DNA of 64,000 bases from Zhengella sedimenti (GCF_046506625.1 NZ_JBKFFP010000005.1:248001-312000); one strand, 5' to 3'; numbered from the stretch's first letter, positions 8,628 through 18,818 are shown. Notes: generated by a model not told the origin, from the letters alone. Translations and numbers: made by a program.

Positions 8628-9830
8628 TCAAAGCCCCAGCACCGCCTTGGCGATGATGTTCTTCTGGATCTCGTTGGAGCCGCCATAGATCGAAACCTTG
8701 CGGTTGTTGAAATAGGACGGCGCGGCATGGGCGGCGTAGTCGGGCCCCACCGGCGGTTCGTTCCAGCCATCGCCCGTGTCGTGCTGCAGCGGCATGGCAT
8801 AGGGACCCATCACCTCCATCAGGAGATGGGTGGTGGCCTGCTGGATTTGCGATCCCTTGATCTTGAGGATCGAGGAGGCCGGATCCGGCTTGCCGGTATT
8901 GCCACGCTTGGCATCGGCGGCCACGACGCGAAGCTGCGTCATTTCCAGTGCCTTCAGGTCGATCTCCACCGAGACGAGCTTTTCCATGAAGCGCGCGTTC
9001 TCGATCAGCGGCCGCCCGCCCGACATTTCCTTGGCTGCCAGTTCGCGGATACGCGCGATCCGCTGCTTCGACATGCCGATGCGCGCGATGTTGGTGCGCT
9101 CGTTGCCAAGCAGGAACTTGGCGTAGTCCCAGCCCTTGTTCTCCTCGCCCACGAGATTTTCCACCGGCACTTTCACGTCGGTGAAGAACACCTCGTTGAT
9201 CTCGCGTCCGCCGTCGATGGTCACGATCGGACGCACCTCGATGCCCGGCGTCTTCATGTCGATCAGCAGGAAGGAAATGCCCTCCTGCTTCTTGGCCTGC
9301 GTGTCGGTGCGCACCAGGCAGAAGATCCAGTCGGCATATTGCGCCAGCGTCGTCCAGGTCTTCTGGCCGTTGACGATGTAGTGGTCGCCGTCGCGAACCG
9401 CTCGCGTCTTCAGCGAGGCGAGGTCGGAGCCGGCGCCGGGCTCGGAAAAGCCCTGGCACCACCAGTCGTCCAGATTGGCGATGCGTGGCAGGAAGTGCTT
9501 CTTCTGCGCCTCGTTGCCGAACGTGTAGATCACCGGGCCGACCATGTTCACGCCGAAGGCCAGCGGCGCAGGGCAGGGGAATTTCTGCAGCTCTTCCAGG
9601 AAGATGTACTGCTTCATCGGGTCCCAGCCCGTGCCGCCCCATTCCTCCGGCCAGTGCGGCACGGCCCAGCCCTTTTCGTTCAGGATGCGCGTCCAGCGCA
9701 CCAGCCCTTCCTTGTCGGGATATTCGCCATGGATCATGGCCTCGTGAATGTCCCTGGGAAGCGCCTCGCGGAAGAAGGCGCGCACCTCATCGCGAAAGGC
9801 GTTTTCCTCGTCGGTAAAGCGAAGATCCAT
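8628..9830 (-). CDS. Acyl-CoA dehydrogenase (longer partner)
   Basis: A 400-aa acyl-CoA dehydrogenase. Recognisable blocks are WPEEWGGTGWDP near residue 60, GFSEPGAGSDLASLKTRA near 130, the NGQKTWTT segment near 160 and a C-terminal IYGGSNEIQKNIIAK motif that binds FAD in this family. A GAGGAG ribosome-binding site precedes the ATG. It is 21 bases upstream of the shorter dehydrogenase, and the two probably work on the same substrate in the operon of thiolase, CoA ligase and bifunctional hydratase/dehydrogenase. Related pairs act on branched or ring-bearing acyl-CoAs, so the substrate need not be a simple fatty acid. Confidence 0.88.
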   Translation of the reverse strand: MDLRFTDEENAFRDEVRAFFREALPRDIHEAMIHGEYPDKEGLVRWTRILNEKGWAVPHWPEEWGGTGWDPMKQYIFLEELQKFPCPAPLAFGVNMVGPVIYTFGNEAQKKHFLPRIANLDDWWCQGFSEPGAGSDLASLKTRAVRDGDHYIVNGQKTWTTLAQYADWIFCLVRTDTQAKKQEGISFLLIDMKTPGIEVRPIVTIDGGREINEVFFTDVKVPVENLVGEENKGWDYAKFLLGNERTNIARIGMSKQRIARIRELAAKEMSGGRPLIENARFMEKLVSVEIDLKALEMTQLRVVAADAKRGNTGKPDPASSILKIKGSQIQQATTHLLMEVMGPYAMPLQHDTGDGWNEPPVGPDYAAHAAPSYFNNRKVSIYGGSNEIQKNIIAKAVLGL

Positions 9831-9842
9831 CGCCGTCTCTCC

Positions 9843-11016
<1,174 letters not shown>

Positions 11017-11024
<8 letters not shown>

Positions 11025-12726
11025 GGTTTTCTCCCTTGGGGTGATTGAGGGCGGCACGCGCCTGTGCGCCCGCCTCGCGTTTGAGATCGATCTTGGAAAG
11101 CTTGCCCACCGGCGTTCGCGGCAGGGCGTCGCGGATTTCCAGCGCACGCGGCATTTCATGCGGGCCGAGCCGCTCCTTCAGATGCGCCTGCAATGCCTCC
11201 AGGGTCAGCCCGGGGGCGCCCTCGCGCAGCTTCACATAGGCCTTGGCGCTCTCGCCGCGATAGCCGTCCGGCACGCCGATCACCAGCGCCTCTTCCACGT
11301 CCGGATGCGTGTAGATCGCCTGTTCGATCATCTGCGGATAGACGTTGAAGCCGCCGGAAATGATCATGTCCTTCTTGCGGTCGACGATCGTGAAGAAGCC
11401 GTCCTCGTCCATGAAGCCGATGTCGCCGGTCAGGAACCAGCCGTCCGCGAAACTCGCTTGCGTTTCCTCGGGCCGGTTCCAGTAACCCGCCGTGACATTG
11501 TTGCCGCGGATCGCCAGTTCGCCGGTCTCCCCCTGCGGCAGTTCGCGGGCAGGATCGGCCAGGTCGACCACGCGCAGGAAGCAGCCGGGCAGGGGAATCC
11601 CGATCGTGCCCGCCTTTTGCGGCCAGCCGCGCGGCAGGTTCGTGCCAGCAGGCGACGTCTCGCTCATGCCCCAGCCACCGAGAAGCTCCAGCCCTGTCTT
11701 CGACGTGAACCTGCGCGCCACTTCCACCGGCATGGGCGCGCCGCCCGATGCAGCCAGCGTCAGCGCCGAAAGGTCGCGTTTCTCGAAGCCGGGCGTCTGC
11801 GTCATGGCGATCCACATGGTCGGCACGCCCGGAAGGACATTGGCCCCGGCCTCGATCTCGTCGAGCGCCGCCACGGGATCGAAACGGGTGCGCAGCAGGC
11901 AGGTGTTTCCGCCTTTCAGGCTGCGCAGCAGGACCGCGGACAGGCCGTAGATGTGGAACAGCGGCAGGTAGACCAGAACCTTCTCGCCATCCGGTTTCAC
12001 CAGGCCCCAGATGTCATACCATGCGGTATAGGACGATACCGCGCCGGAAATGTTTCGGTGTGTCAGCATGGCCGCCTTCGGCATGCCGGTCGTGCCGCCG
12101 GTATATTGCAGCAGGGCGAGATCGTCGATGTGCGTCGCCACTTCGGGCGGGTCGCCCGCCCCGGCGGTGAAGTCGTCGTAAGTGGTAATGGCCGGTCCTG
12201 CCGGCATGGCGCCCGTGTCGCCGCTCGGCCCCCAGGCGGCATCGTCGAACACCACCACCCGGTCCACGAGCCCCTTTTCGGCCAGCAGGGCAGCCCCGGT
12301 GGCAAGCGCGCCGAAATTCGACGAGACAAGCAGCCGCGCACCGGAATCGGTGAGCTTGTGCGCCAGCACCGCCGGCGCATCGAGCGGGGAGAGATGCACC
12401 ACCACGGCACCGATCTTCATCAGGCCGAAGAAGGTGACCGGATGAGCGGGCGTGTTGGGCAGCAGCACGGCGACGCGATCGCCCTTCCTGACGCCCGCGC
12501 GCGCAAAACCGGCGGCGGCCTCAGCCGCCATCCGGTCAAGTTCGCCAAAGGTGATTGCCCGGCCTCTGAATTCCAGCGCGATCCGGCCGGCATGGTCGTG
12601 CGCCCCGTCCTCCAGGATCGACTGGATGGGAAACAGCGCCAGCGTTTCGGCGTCCGGGAGGCGTCCTCCCGGATAGACCTTTTCCCAGGGCCAGCCGCCG
12701 GCTGGCGGGGCGGGCAATGGCGTCAT
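11017..12726 (-). CDS. Acyl-CoA synthetase (AMP-forming, ANL superfamily)
   Basis: A 569-aa acid:CoA ligase that activates a carboxylic acid through an acyl-adenylate. The phosphate-binding loop YTGGTTGMPKAAMLTH is near residue 180, the hinge region FLTGDIGFMDEDGFFTIVDRKKDMI near 415, and the C-terminal catalytic lysine lies in PRTPVGKLSKIDL. The start at 12726 makes an ATGA overlap with the stop of the upstream bifunctional enzyme, showing translational coupling. It feeds the beta-oxidation enzymes of the same operon. Long-chain fatty acid ligase is the nearest textbook type; the acid is not identifiable. Confidence 0.9.
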
Positions 12727-14807
12727 GCGGCGTCCTTGAAGCGCTTGCCCTCGGCCGCCAGCTTGCGCAGAAGCGGCGAGACCTCGAACACCGCATTGCC
12801 CGTGCGGCCATGCCAATGGTCGAGGCGCTCGACGATGGTGTCGAGCCCGACGGTCTCCGCCCAGTGCATCGGCCCGCCCTTGCCAACCGGGAAGCCGTAG
12901 CCGTAGATCCAGACGACATCGATGTCGGAGGCGCGCTGTGCGATGCCTTCATCCAGGATCTTTGCGCCCTCGTTGATCATCGGATAGATGGTCCGCTCGA
13001 TGATCTCGTCGGCGGAAATGTCGCGCCGGTTCACGCCCTGCGCGGCAGCCGTGTCGAGGATCAGTTTTTCCACCCATTCGTCGGGCAGCGGCGTGCGTCC
13101 GTCCTCGTAGCGGTACCAGCCTGCACCCGTCTTCTGGCCATAGCGCCCGGCCTCGCACAGCGGATCACCCAATGCGGCTGTCTTGCCGAGCGACTTGCGC
13201 GTGCGCCAGCCGATGTCGTTGCCGGCAAGATCATACATCTGGAACGGACCCATAGGCCATCCGAAGTCGCGGAACGCGTTGTCCACCGTTTCCGGCATGG
13301 CGCCTTCCAGCAGCAGCGCCTCCGATTGCGCCGAGCGGGCTGCAAGCATGCGGTTGCCCACGAAACCGTGGCACACGCCCACGACCACCGGCACCTTCTT
13401 CGCCTTCTTGCCCACCGCCATGGCGGTGGCAAGCACATCCGGCGCTGTCTTCGCACCGCGCACGATCTCCAGCAGCTTCATGACATTGGCTGGCGAGAAG
13501 AAATGCATGCCGACCACGTCCTGCGGCCGGTTGGTGAAGGATGCGATCCGGTCCACGTCGAGATAGGAGGTGTTGGAGGCCAGCACCGCGCCGGGTTTGG
13601 CGATCTCGTCCAGCTTCCTGAACACCTGCTCCTTGACGCCCATTTCCTCGAACACGGCCTCGATGATGATGTCGCAATCGGCGAGATCGTCATAGGAGGT
13701 CGTCGGCGTGAACAGCGCCATGCGCTTGTCCACGTCCGCCGCCGTCATCGAGCCGCGCTTGACGGAAATGCCGTAATTGTTGCGGATGCGCTCCAGGCCC
13801 TTGTCCAGCGGTTCCTGCGCCATTTCAAGGATCGTGACGGGAATGCCGCCATTGACCAGCGACATGGCGATGCCGCCGCCCATCGTGCCCGCGCCGATGA
13901 CGCCGGCCTTCTTCACCGCGCGCGGCTTCACGTCCTTCGTCACGCCCGCCACTTTGCCGGCTTCCCGCTCGGCGAAGAAGAGATGGCGCTGGGCGCGCGA
14001 CTGGTCCGAATCGAGCAGCTTGAGGAAGATCTTCAATTCTTCCGCATAGCCCTCGTCGAAGGTCATGGTGATGGAATTGCGCACGGACTGGGCACAGGCG
14101 AGCGGGGCGTCCAGCCCACGCGCCTTCTTCGTCACATCCTTCACCAGCGCGTCGAAGCCGGAGATGTCGGCGCGCGCGGCGGCGATCTTGTCCTCCCGGT
14201 CGCGCGGCAGCGGCGGATGCTTGCCGTCCTGGATGGCCTTGCGCAGGAAATCGACCGCACCGGCGGTCAGGTCCTCGTCCTCGACGAGGGCGTCCACCAG
14301 CCCGTCTGCCAGGCATTCCTTCACCGGCATGAACCGACCGGCGACGATCGCCTCCAGGGCCTTTTGCGGGCCAATGACGCGCGGCAGGCGCTGCGTGCCG
14401 CCCGCGCCGGGAATGAGGCCGAGCTTGACCTCGGGCAGGCCGCACATGGCCTGTGGGACTGCCACGCGGTAGCGGCATCCGAGCGCCAGTTCCAGCCCGC
14501 CGCCAAGCGCCGTGCCGTGAATGGCGGCCACCGTCGGCTTGTTGCCATAGCTCTCCAGCGTGGCGATGAGGTCGAGAAGGCTCGGCTCCAGGCGCGGTCC
14601 GCCGAATTCGGAAATGTCCGCGCCGGCAACGAATGTCCGCCCCGCGCAGGCCAGCACGACGCCCTTGACGGCATCGTCGTCGCGCAACGCGACAAGCGCC
14701 TCGTTCAACGGCTTGCGCATCGCGTGGCTGAGCGCGTTGACAGGCGGATTGTCGATGGTGACGATCGCGATCTCCTGATCGCGCGTGACGGTGACGATGT
14801 CGCTCAT
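12723..14807 (-). CDS. Bifunctional enoyl-CoA hydratase / 3-hydroxyacyl-CoA dehydrogenase
   Basis: A 694-aa fusion protein covering the two middle steps of beta-oxidation. Residues 1-190 are crotonase-like, with GRTFVAGADISEFGG and GTALGGGLELALGCRYR forming the oxyanion hole region. From about residue 295 a Rossmann NAD site GAGTMGGGIAMSLVNGG opens the 3-hydroxyacyl-CoA dehydrogenase half, followed by MHFFSPANVMKLLEIVRG and a duplicated C-terminal helical domain. The length is that of FadB/FadJ and peroxisomal multifunctional enzymes. The ATG at 14807 is the start with a proper crotonase N-terminus; a long open upstream stretch belongs to no gene. Confidence 0.92.
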   Translation of the reverse strand: MSDIVTVTRDQEIAIVTIDNPPVNALSHAMRKPLNEALVALRDDDAVKGVVLACAGRTFVAGADISEFGGPRLEPSLLDLIATLESYGNKPTVAAIHGTALGGGLELALGCRYRVAVPQAMCGLPEVKLGLIPGAGGTQRLPRVIGPQKALEAIVAGRFMPVKECLADGLVDALVEDEDLTAGAVDFLRKAIQDGKHPPLPRDREDKIAAARADISGFDALVKDVTKKARGLDAPLACAQSVRNSITMTFDEGYAEELKIFLKLLDSDQSRAQRHLFFAEREAGKVAGVTKDVKPRAVKKAGVIGAGTMGGGIAMSLVNGGIPVTILEMAQEPLDKGLERIRNNYGISVKRGSMTAADVDKRMALFTPTTSYDDLADCDIIIEAVFEEMGVKEQVFRKLDEIAKPGAVLASNTSYLDVDRIASFTNRPQDVVGMHFFSPANVMKLLEIVRGAKTAPDVLATAMAVGKKAKKVPVVVGVCHGFVGNRMLAARSAQSEALLLEGAMPETVDNAFRDFGWPMGPFQMYDLAGNDIGWRTRKSLGKTAALGDPLCEAGRYGQKTGAGWYRYEDGRTPLPDEWVEKLILDTAAAQGVNRRDISADEIIERTIYPMINEGAKILDEGIAQRASDIDVVWIYGYGFPVGKGGPMHWAETVGLDTIVERLDHWHGRTGNAVFEVSPLLRKLAAEGKRFKDAA

Positions 14808-14848
14808 AGGTCCTCCGGGAGAGACGGTCTGGTTGTTTTCCGCAGCGC

Positions 14849-15643
14849 TCAGGCGCCGCCGGGTTCTGAAAGGAAGTCGCCGATCAGGCGCGCGGTCGCC
14901 TCCGGCTGTTCGACGCAGGGAATGTGGCCCGCGCCGGGTATGGCCTCGAAACGCGCGCCGGCAATGCTGCGCGCCATGGCCTGCACGAGCGCCGGCGGGG
15001 TCGAGCCGTCCTCCGCACCCACGAGCGCCAGCACCGGCAGATCGAGCGCGGCGGTCGAGGCCGTCAGGTCCGCATCGCGCAGCGCCGCGCAGGTGGCGAC
15101 ATAGCCTTCGGCCGGCGTGCGGGTGAGCATGGTCTTCATGCCCGAAAAGAGCGGGTTGTCCGGCTTGCGGAAACCGGCGGTGAACCACTTCTCCATCACG
15201 CCGTCTGCCAGCGCAGCGATGCCGCCGGCTTCAACGGTTGCGATGCGCTGGTTCCAGCTTTCGGTGTCGCCGATCTTCGCCGCGGTGCCGATCAGCACCA
15301 GGCGGTCCACGAGGGCGGGGCGCGCCGCCGCGACGGCCTGCGCGATCATGCCGCCCACCGACAGCCCGCAGACATGCGCGCGTGCGATGCCCAGATGGCC
15401 GATCAGGGCGATGAGGTCGCCGGCATGGTCCCCGATCCGGCAGGGCAGCTGCGCGGCATCCGACAGGCCATGGCCGCGCTTGTCGTAGCGGACCATGCGG
15501 AAACGGCCGGACAGCGCCTCCACGACGCCGTCCCAGATGCGGAAATCGGTGCCCAGCGAATTGGCGAAGACGAGGACCGGCAGGTCGGTCTCTCCCGTAT
15601 CGCCATAGTGAATCGCCACGCCATTGACGCGTGCGAACCTCAT
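14849..15643 (-). CDS. Alpha/beta-hydrolase, 3-oxoadipate enol-lactonase (PcaD)-like
   Basis: A 264-aa alpha/beta-hydrolase. The nucleophile elbow GLSVGG lies near residue 95, an early block VRYDKRGHGLSD near 50 is typical of PcaD, and the late histidine is in PGAGHIPCVEQPE. Members hydrolyse 3-oxoadipate enol-lactone in the beta-ketoadipate pathway. Here it heads a beta-oxidation operon rather than a pca cluster, so it may instead open another lactone or thioester; the assignment of substrate is weak. It has a good GGAGGAG ribosome-binding site and its promoter region holds the palindrome at 15666-15683. Confidence 0.78.
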   Translation of the reverse strand: MRFARVNGVAIHYGDTGETDLPVLVFANSLGTDFRIWDGVVEALSGRFRMVRYDKRGHGLSDAAQLPCRIGDHAGDLIALIGHLGIARAHVCGLSVGGMIAQAVAAARPALVDRLVLIGTAAKIGDTESWNQRIATVEAGGIAALADGVMEKWFTAGFRKPDNPLFSGMKTMLTRTPAEGYVATCAALRDADLTASTAALDLPVLALVGAEDGSTPPALVQAMARSIAGARFEAIPGAGHIPCVEQPEATARLIGDFLSEPGGA

Positions 15644-15665
15644 TCCCGGCTCCTCCTTGCTCCGG

Positions 15666-15683
15666 ACATACTACCGAGTATGT
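15666..15683. promoter_or_regulatory. 18-bp palindrome, candidate operator of the beta-oxidation operon
   Basis: A 7-bp exact inverted repeat ACATACT / AGTATGT with a 4-base centre (ACCG), placed 23 bases upstream of the first start codon of the operon and in the same divergent region as the Tat-exported hydrolase at 15810. The size and symmetry suit a TetR-family repressor. No regulator gene lies beside it. Confidence 0.5.
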
Positions 15684-15809
15684 TGGAATTTCCATGGCGG
15701 GTCAATCACCATGGCCGACAGAAGCCCACGAAAACAAATTCAAACAATTGAATGTTTGTGCCGGACGTGCTTTCCTGCATCCAACAGAACCGTTTTCAGG
15801 GAGGAAATC

Positions 15810-16766
15810 ATGCGCCGTGACCCCAAGGTCATCGCCGACCGTTTCAATCTGACCCGCCGGCAGACGCTGATGCTGGGCAGCGCCGGACTGGCCGCGCTCG
15901 CCCTTGGCCTGTCTGCGCGCCAGGCCCGTGCCGTGGGCAATGCCACGCTGGGCGACGCCGAGGTGACGATCGTTTCCGATGGCACGCTGACGCTGCCGCT
16001 CTCCTTCATCGCCCCTGACGTGCCGGCCGCCGAAATGGAAGCCCTGCTGAAGGCAAATGGCATGGCGACCGACGCCGTCACCCCGGATTGCAATGTCACC
16101 TTCTTCCGGTCCGGTGACAGGCTCGCCATCTTCGATGTCGGGTCCGGCCCGAATTTCATGCCCACCGCCGGAGACCTGCTGGCAAACATGGAGGAAGCCG
16201 GCATCGATCCCGCCGAGGTGACGGATGTCATCTTCACCCACGCCCACCCGGACCATCTGTGGGGGCTGGTCGACGATTTCGACGAACTCGTCTTCCCCGA
16301 CGCCAATTACTACATGGGGCAGGCGGAATGGGACTACTGGCGGGCCGATGACACGCTGGACAACATGCCGGAAGAGCGCAAGTCCTTCGTGGTCGGCGCG
16401 CAGAACCGGCTGGCCTTCCTGGAAGACCGCATCAACCTCATCAAGCCCGGCGACGAGGTCGTGCCGGGCGTGGAAGCGGTGGACACGGCCGGCCATACGC
16501 CCGGCCACATCTCCTACATGCTGCATTCGGGTTCGGAGTCCATGCTGGTCATCGGCGACGCCATTTCCAACGCGGTCATTTCCTTTGCCCATCCGGAATG
16601 GCCGTCGGGCAGCGACCATGACCCGCAGAAGGGGATCGAGACGCGCACGGCCCTGATCGACAGGCTCGCCGCCGACAAGTCGCGCATCATCGGTTATCAC
16701 CTGCCGCATCCGGGCCAGGGCACGGTGGAAAAGGACGGGATGGCCTACCGCTTCGTCGCGGGCTGA
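15810..16766 (+). CDS. Tat-exported MBL-fold metallo-hydrolase
   Basis: A 318-aa metallo-beta-lactamase-fold protein. The N-terminus has a twin-arginine signal (TRRQTLMLGSAGLAALALG near residues 13-31), so it is probably folded and metal-loaded before export to the periplasm. The metal motif is THAHPDHLWG near residue 143, followed by TAGHTPGHISYML and later histidines. The ATG at 15810 follows a GGGAGGAA ribosome-binding site. The exact substrate is unknown; related exported proteins are annotated only as MBL-fold hydrolases. It is divergent from the beta-oxidation operon and could share its regulator. The stop is followed by a G-rich stretch and a small hairpin (16780-16795). Confidence 0.85.
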   Translation: MRRDPKVIADRFNLTRRQTLMLGSAGLAALALGLSARQARAVGNATLGDAEVTIVSDGTLTLPLSFIAPDVPAAEMEALLKANGMATDAVTPDCNVTFFRSGDRLAIFDVGSGPNFMPTAGDLLANMEEAGIDPAEVTDVIFTHAHPDHLWGLVDDFDELVFPDANYYMGQAEWDYWRADDTLDNMPEERKSFVVGAQNRLAFLEDRINLIKPGDEVVPGVEAVDTAGHTPGHISYMLHSGSESMLVIGDAISNAVISFAHPEWPSGSDHDPQKGIETRTALIDRLAADKSRIIGYHLPHPGQGTVEKDGMAYRFVAG

Positions 16767-16806
16767 CGCGGGGGGGGGTGGGAACGCCTGTTCCCCTGCC
16801 ATTCAC

Positions 16807-17175
16807 TCCGCCGGGTCGTGTCCGGTCCGGCAAGGCAATTCCAGGAAAAGTGGATGCCGGTTTTCCGTCCGGAATTGCCGAAGGAAGGATCAAGGGATTC
16901 CGCCGGGCCAGTGCGTCCGGAAGACTATTCCGCCGGGTCGTGTCCGGTCCGGCAAGGCAATTCCAGGAAAAGTGGATGCCGGTTTTCCGTCCGGAATTGC
17001 CGAAGGANNNNNNNNNNNNNNNNNNNNNNNNNNNNNNNNNNNNNNNNNNNNNNNNNNNNNNNNNNNNNNNNNNNNNNNNNNNNNNNNNNNNNNNNNNNNN
17101 CGAAGGAAGGATCAAGGGATTCCGCCGGGCCAGTGCGTCCGGAAGACTATTCCGCCGGGTCGTGTCCGGTCCGGC
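16807..17175. repeat. 122-bp tandem repeats carrying a Rhizobiales-type palindrome and the tail of soxT, with an assembly gap
   Basis: Copy 1 runs 16807-16928, copy 2 starts at 16929 and is cut by the N run, and a further copy resumes after the gap (17101-17150) and continues to about 17175, where it enters unique soxT coding sequence. Each full unit holds a 46-bp imperfect palindrome beginning GGCAATTCC and ending GGAATTGCC (16834-16879, 16956-17001), with an inner GGAAAA/TTTTCC arm. I recall this palindrome type as widespread between genes in Rhizobiales genomes. The unit also contains the last codons and stop of soxT, so the array looks like tandem duplication of the soxT 3' end plus its downstream palindrome. 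Confidence 0.85.
17008..17100. other. Assembly gap (93 N)
   Basis: A run of N inside the tandem repeat. The sequence on both sides begins and ends with the same repeat position (CGAAGGA at 17001 and 17101), so the true number of repeat units is unknown and the gap length is not a measurement. Confidence 0.97.
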
Positions 17176-18241
17176 GGAATGCCGCCAGGAGCGAGCCTTC
17201 CAGCAGCCAGGCCAGGCCCATGCGCGCGCCAAGCGCGATGCACGCCATGACGACCGGCGCGGAAATCGCCAGTGTCGAAACGGCCGTCACGCCCTGGCCG
17301 ATCGTGCAGCCCATGGCGAACACGCCGCCCGTGCCCATCAGGAAGCCGCCCGCCAGGTGCCGCGACAACTCGCGCGCATCGTCGCAGGCCTCCCAGCGCA
17401 TGTCGTCGGCAAGCCAGGCACACAGTGCCGCGCCGAATACCACCCCGACCATCAGGCCCACGCCGTAATCGGGGATGACGCCGGTGAAGGTCGCGAAATG
17501 CATGAGCGTGTCGCCGACCGGCACGACGAAAGATCCGGCCTCGATCTGTACCGGCTCGAATGCGTGTATGGCGGCCGTCGAGGTTGCCCACCAGCCGAAG
17601 GCGACCGACAGCCCGATGACGATGCCCGACACGATACGCGCGCGGTTGCCCCGGAAGGCTTGGTCGCGGAAAGCCCAGGCCAGCAGCCCCAGCGCAGCCG
17701 CAACCGCCGTCGCGACCGTCAGGTCGGCGCCGGTGTGAACGGAGAGCAGGTCACCGAGCGATTGGCTGCCGGCAGGTGACAGGTCGATGGCAAGGTTGTC
17801 CACGACTTGGACTCGCAATTGCGCGATCAGCCCCTTTTGTGCCGCGAGCGCCGACAGGCCCAGCACGATCAGCACGACCACCGAGCGCAGGCTCCCGCCG
17901 CCCGCGCGAACCAGGGCGCCGAATCCGCAGGTGCCCACCAGCGCCATCCCGAAGCCGAAAGCCAGCCCGCCGATGATAGCGCCCGTCAGGCCGAACAGCG
18001 GCGAGAGATAGAAGGTGCCGGAAATATTGGCGACATCGGCATGGATGAGGGTCTGGGTGGCGATCAGAGCCACTGCGGCTGCCAGGATCCAGCTTGAAAG
18101 ACCGGTGGAATCGCCTGCGTACCAGTGCCGTTCCAGCGCGGACAAGGTGCAGAAATGCGTCCGCCTGGCCGCATAGCCCATCACGAGTCCGGCAAGCAAC
18201 CCGGCGACGGGCAGGAACCATGGCGATTCCGCAAGCTCCAT
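17147..18241 (-). CDS. soxT: SoxT, YeeE/YedE-family sulfur-compound transporter
   Basis: A 364-aa membrane protein with about nine transmembrane segments, full-length YeeE/YedE (DUF395) type. Cysteine-bearing conserved blocks are ARRTHFCTLSALERH near residue 28, VGTCGFGALVRAGGGSLRS near 115 and FAMGCTIGQGVTAVSTLA near 320; homologous cysteines carry thiosulfate in the transporter TsuA. It lies downstream of soxS and soxR on the same strand, the soxSRT order known from Pseudaminobacter. The ATG at 18241 is preferred over 18247 by ribosome-binding-site spacing. Its last codons lie inside the tandem repeat. A second copy-like gene is at 29576. Confidence 0.85.
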   Translation of the reverse strand: MELAESPWFLPVAGLLAGLVMGYAARRTHFCTLSALERHWYAGDSTGLSSWILAAAVALIATQTLIHADVANISGTFYLSPLFGLTGAIIGGLAFGFGMALVGTCGFGALVRAGGGSLRSVVVLIVLGLSALAAQKGLIAQLRVQVVDNLAIDLSPAGSQSLGDLLSVHTGADLTVATAVAAALGLLAWAFRDQAFRGNRARIVSGIVIGLSVAFGWWATSTAAIHAFEPVQIEAGSFVVPVGDTLMHFATFTGVIPDYGVGLMVGVVFGAALCAWLADDMRWEACDDARELSRHLAGGFLMGTGGVFAMGCTIGQGVTAVSTLAISAPVVMACIALGARMGLAWLLEGSLLAAFRRTGHDPAE

Positions 18242-18408
18242 CAGCATTTCCTCCGGGCGGTCCTCTCCGGCGAAGGGGGACGGACAGCCTCGTTGTTGTT
18301 GGCATGATCCTACCTGCCACAATGGCAGAGTTCAATCGGCTGCAAAGGGAAGGCGAACAGCGGTTCCCGGGCCGAAGGCTCCGGGCAGCAGGTGCCGTGC
18401 AAACGCAA

Positions 18409-18429
18409 AGGCCGGCCCATGGCCGGCCT
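18409..18429 (-). terminator. Hairpin between soxR and soxT, possible attenuator
   Basis: A perfect 9-bp stem AGGCCGGCC / GGCCGGCCT around a 3-base loop, followed on the minus strand by TTTGCGTTTGC. It lies 26 bases past the soxR stop, in the 214-base gap before soxT. The T tract is interrupted, so termination may be partial. Confidence 0.5.
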
Positions 18430-18455
18430 GGAATGCGCTGTCGAAGCGTTTGCCC

Positions 18456-18818
18456 TTATTCTGCGGCGTCTGTCTCCCCCCCGCCGCGTACGGGCGCGCA
18501 GAACAATCCGTAGAGCGTCTCGATGACGGGCGCCACTTCCGCGCTCGCCAGCGAGTAGTAGATCATGCGTCCTTCGCGGCGGGTCTCGACCAACTGGTCG
18601 AAGCGCAACCGCGCAAGCTGTTGCGAGACGGCCGCCTGCGGCATGTCCATGATCGTTTCCAGTTCCGAGACGGACTTTTCCCCCTCCGCCAGGAGGCAGA
18701 GGATCAGCAGCCGGCTTTCATGGCTCAGCGCCTTCAGGAGGTCGCTGGCCTTGCGCGCCTGCGCGAAGAGCACGTTCATGTCCTCTGGGGCGGACGGATC
18801 GAATTTCGGAAGTGCCAT
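18456..18818 (-). CDS. soxR: SoxR, ArsR-family repressor of the sox genes
   Basis: A 120-aa winged-helix regulator of the SqrR/BigR/SoxR branch (unrelated to the redox sensor SoxR of enterobacteria). The recognition helix region is IMDMPQAAVSQQLARLRF (56-73) and the wing RREGRMIYYSL (80-90). With the ATG at 18818 the cysteines fall at residues 41 and 107, identical to the regulator at 7050, so persulfide sensing is likely. In Paracoccus pantotrophus SoxR binds the soxS-soxV and soxW-soxX intergenic regions. A longer frame to 18869 is open but adds a non-conserved N-terminus; the ribosome-binding site is weak for either start. Confidence 0.9.
   Translation of the reverse strand: MALPKFDPSAPEDMNVLFAQARKASDLLKALSHESRLLILCLLAEGEKSVSELETIMDMPQAAVSQQLARLRFDQLVETRREGRMIYYSLASAEVAPVIETLYGLFCAPVRGGGETDAAE

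Noticed and set aside
12717..15104. 795-residue open frame antisense to the bifunctional beta-oxidation enzyme
   Set aside because: Same shadow effect; no motif and no plausible ribosome-binding site.
16807..17175. CRISPR array
   Set aside because: The units are contiguous 122-bp tandem copies with no unique spacers, and no cas genes are near.
16778..17779. Open frames reading through the N run
   Set aside because: They consist of tandem repeat and unknown bases and overlap soxT on the opposite strand; not a gene.
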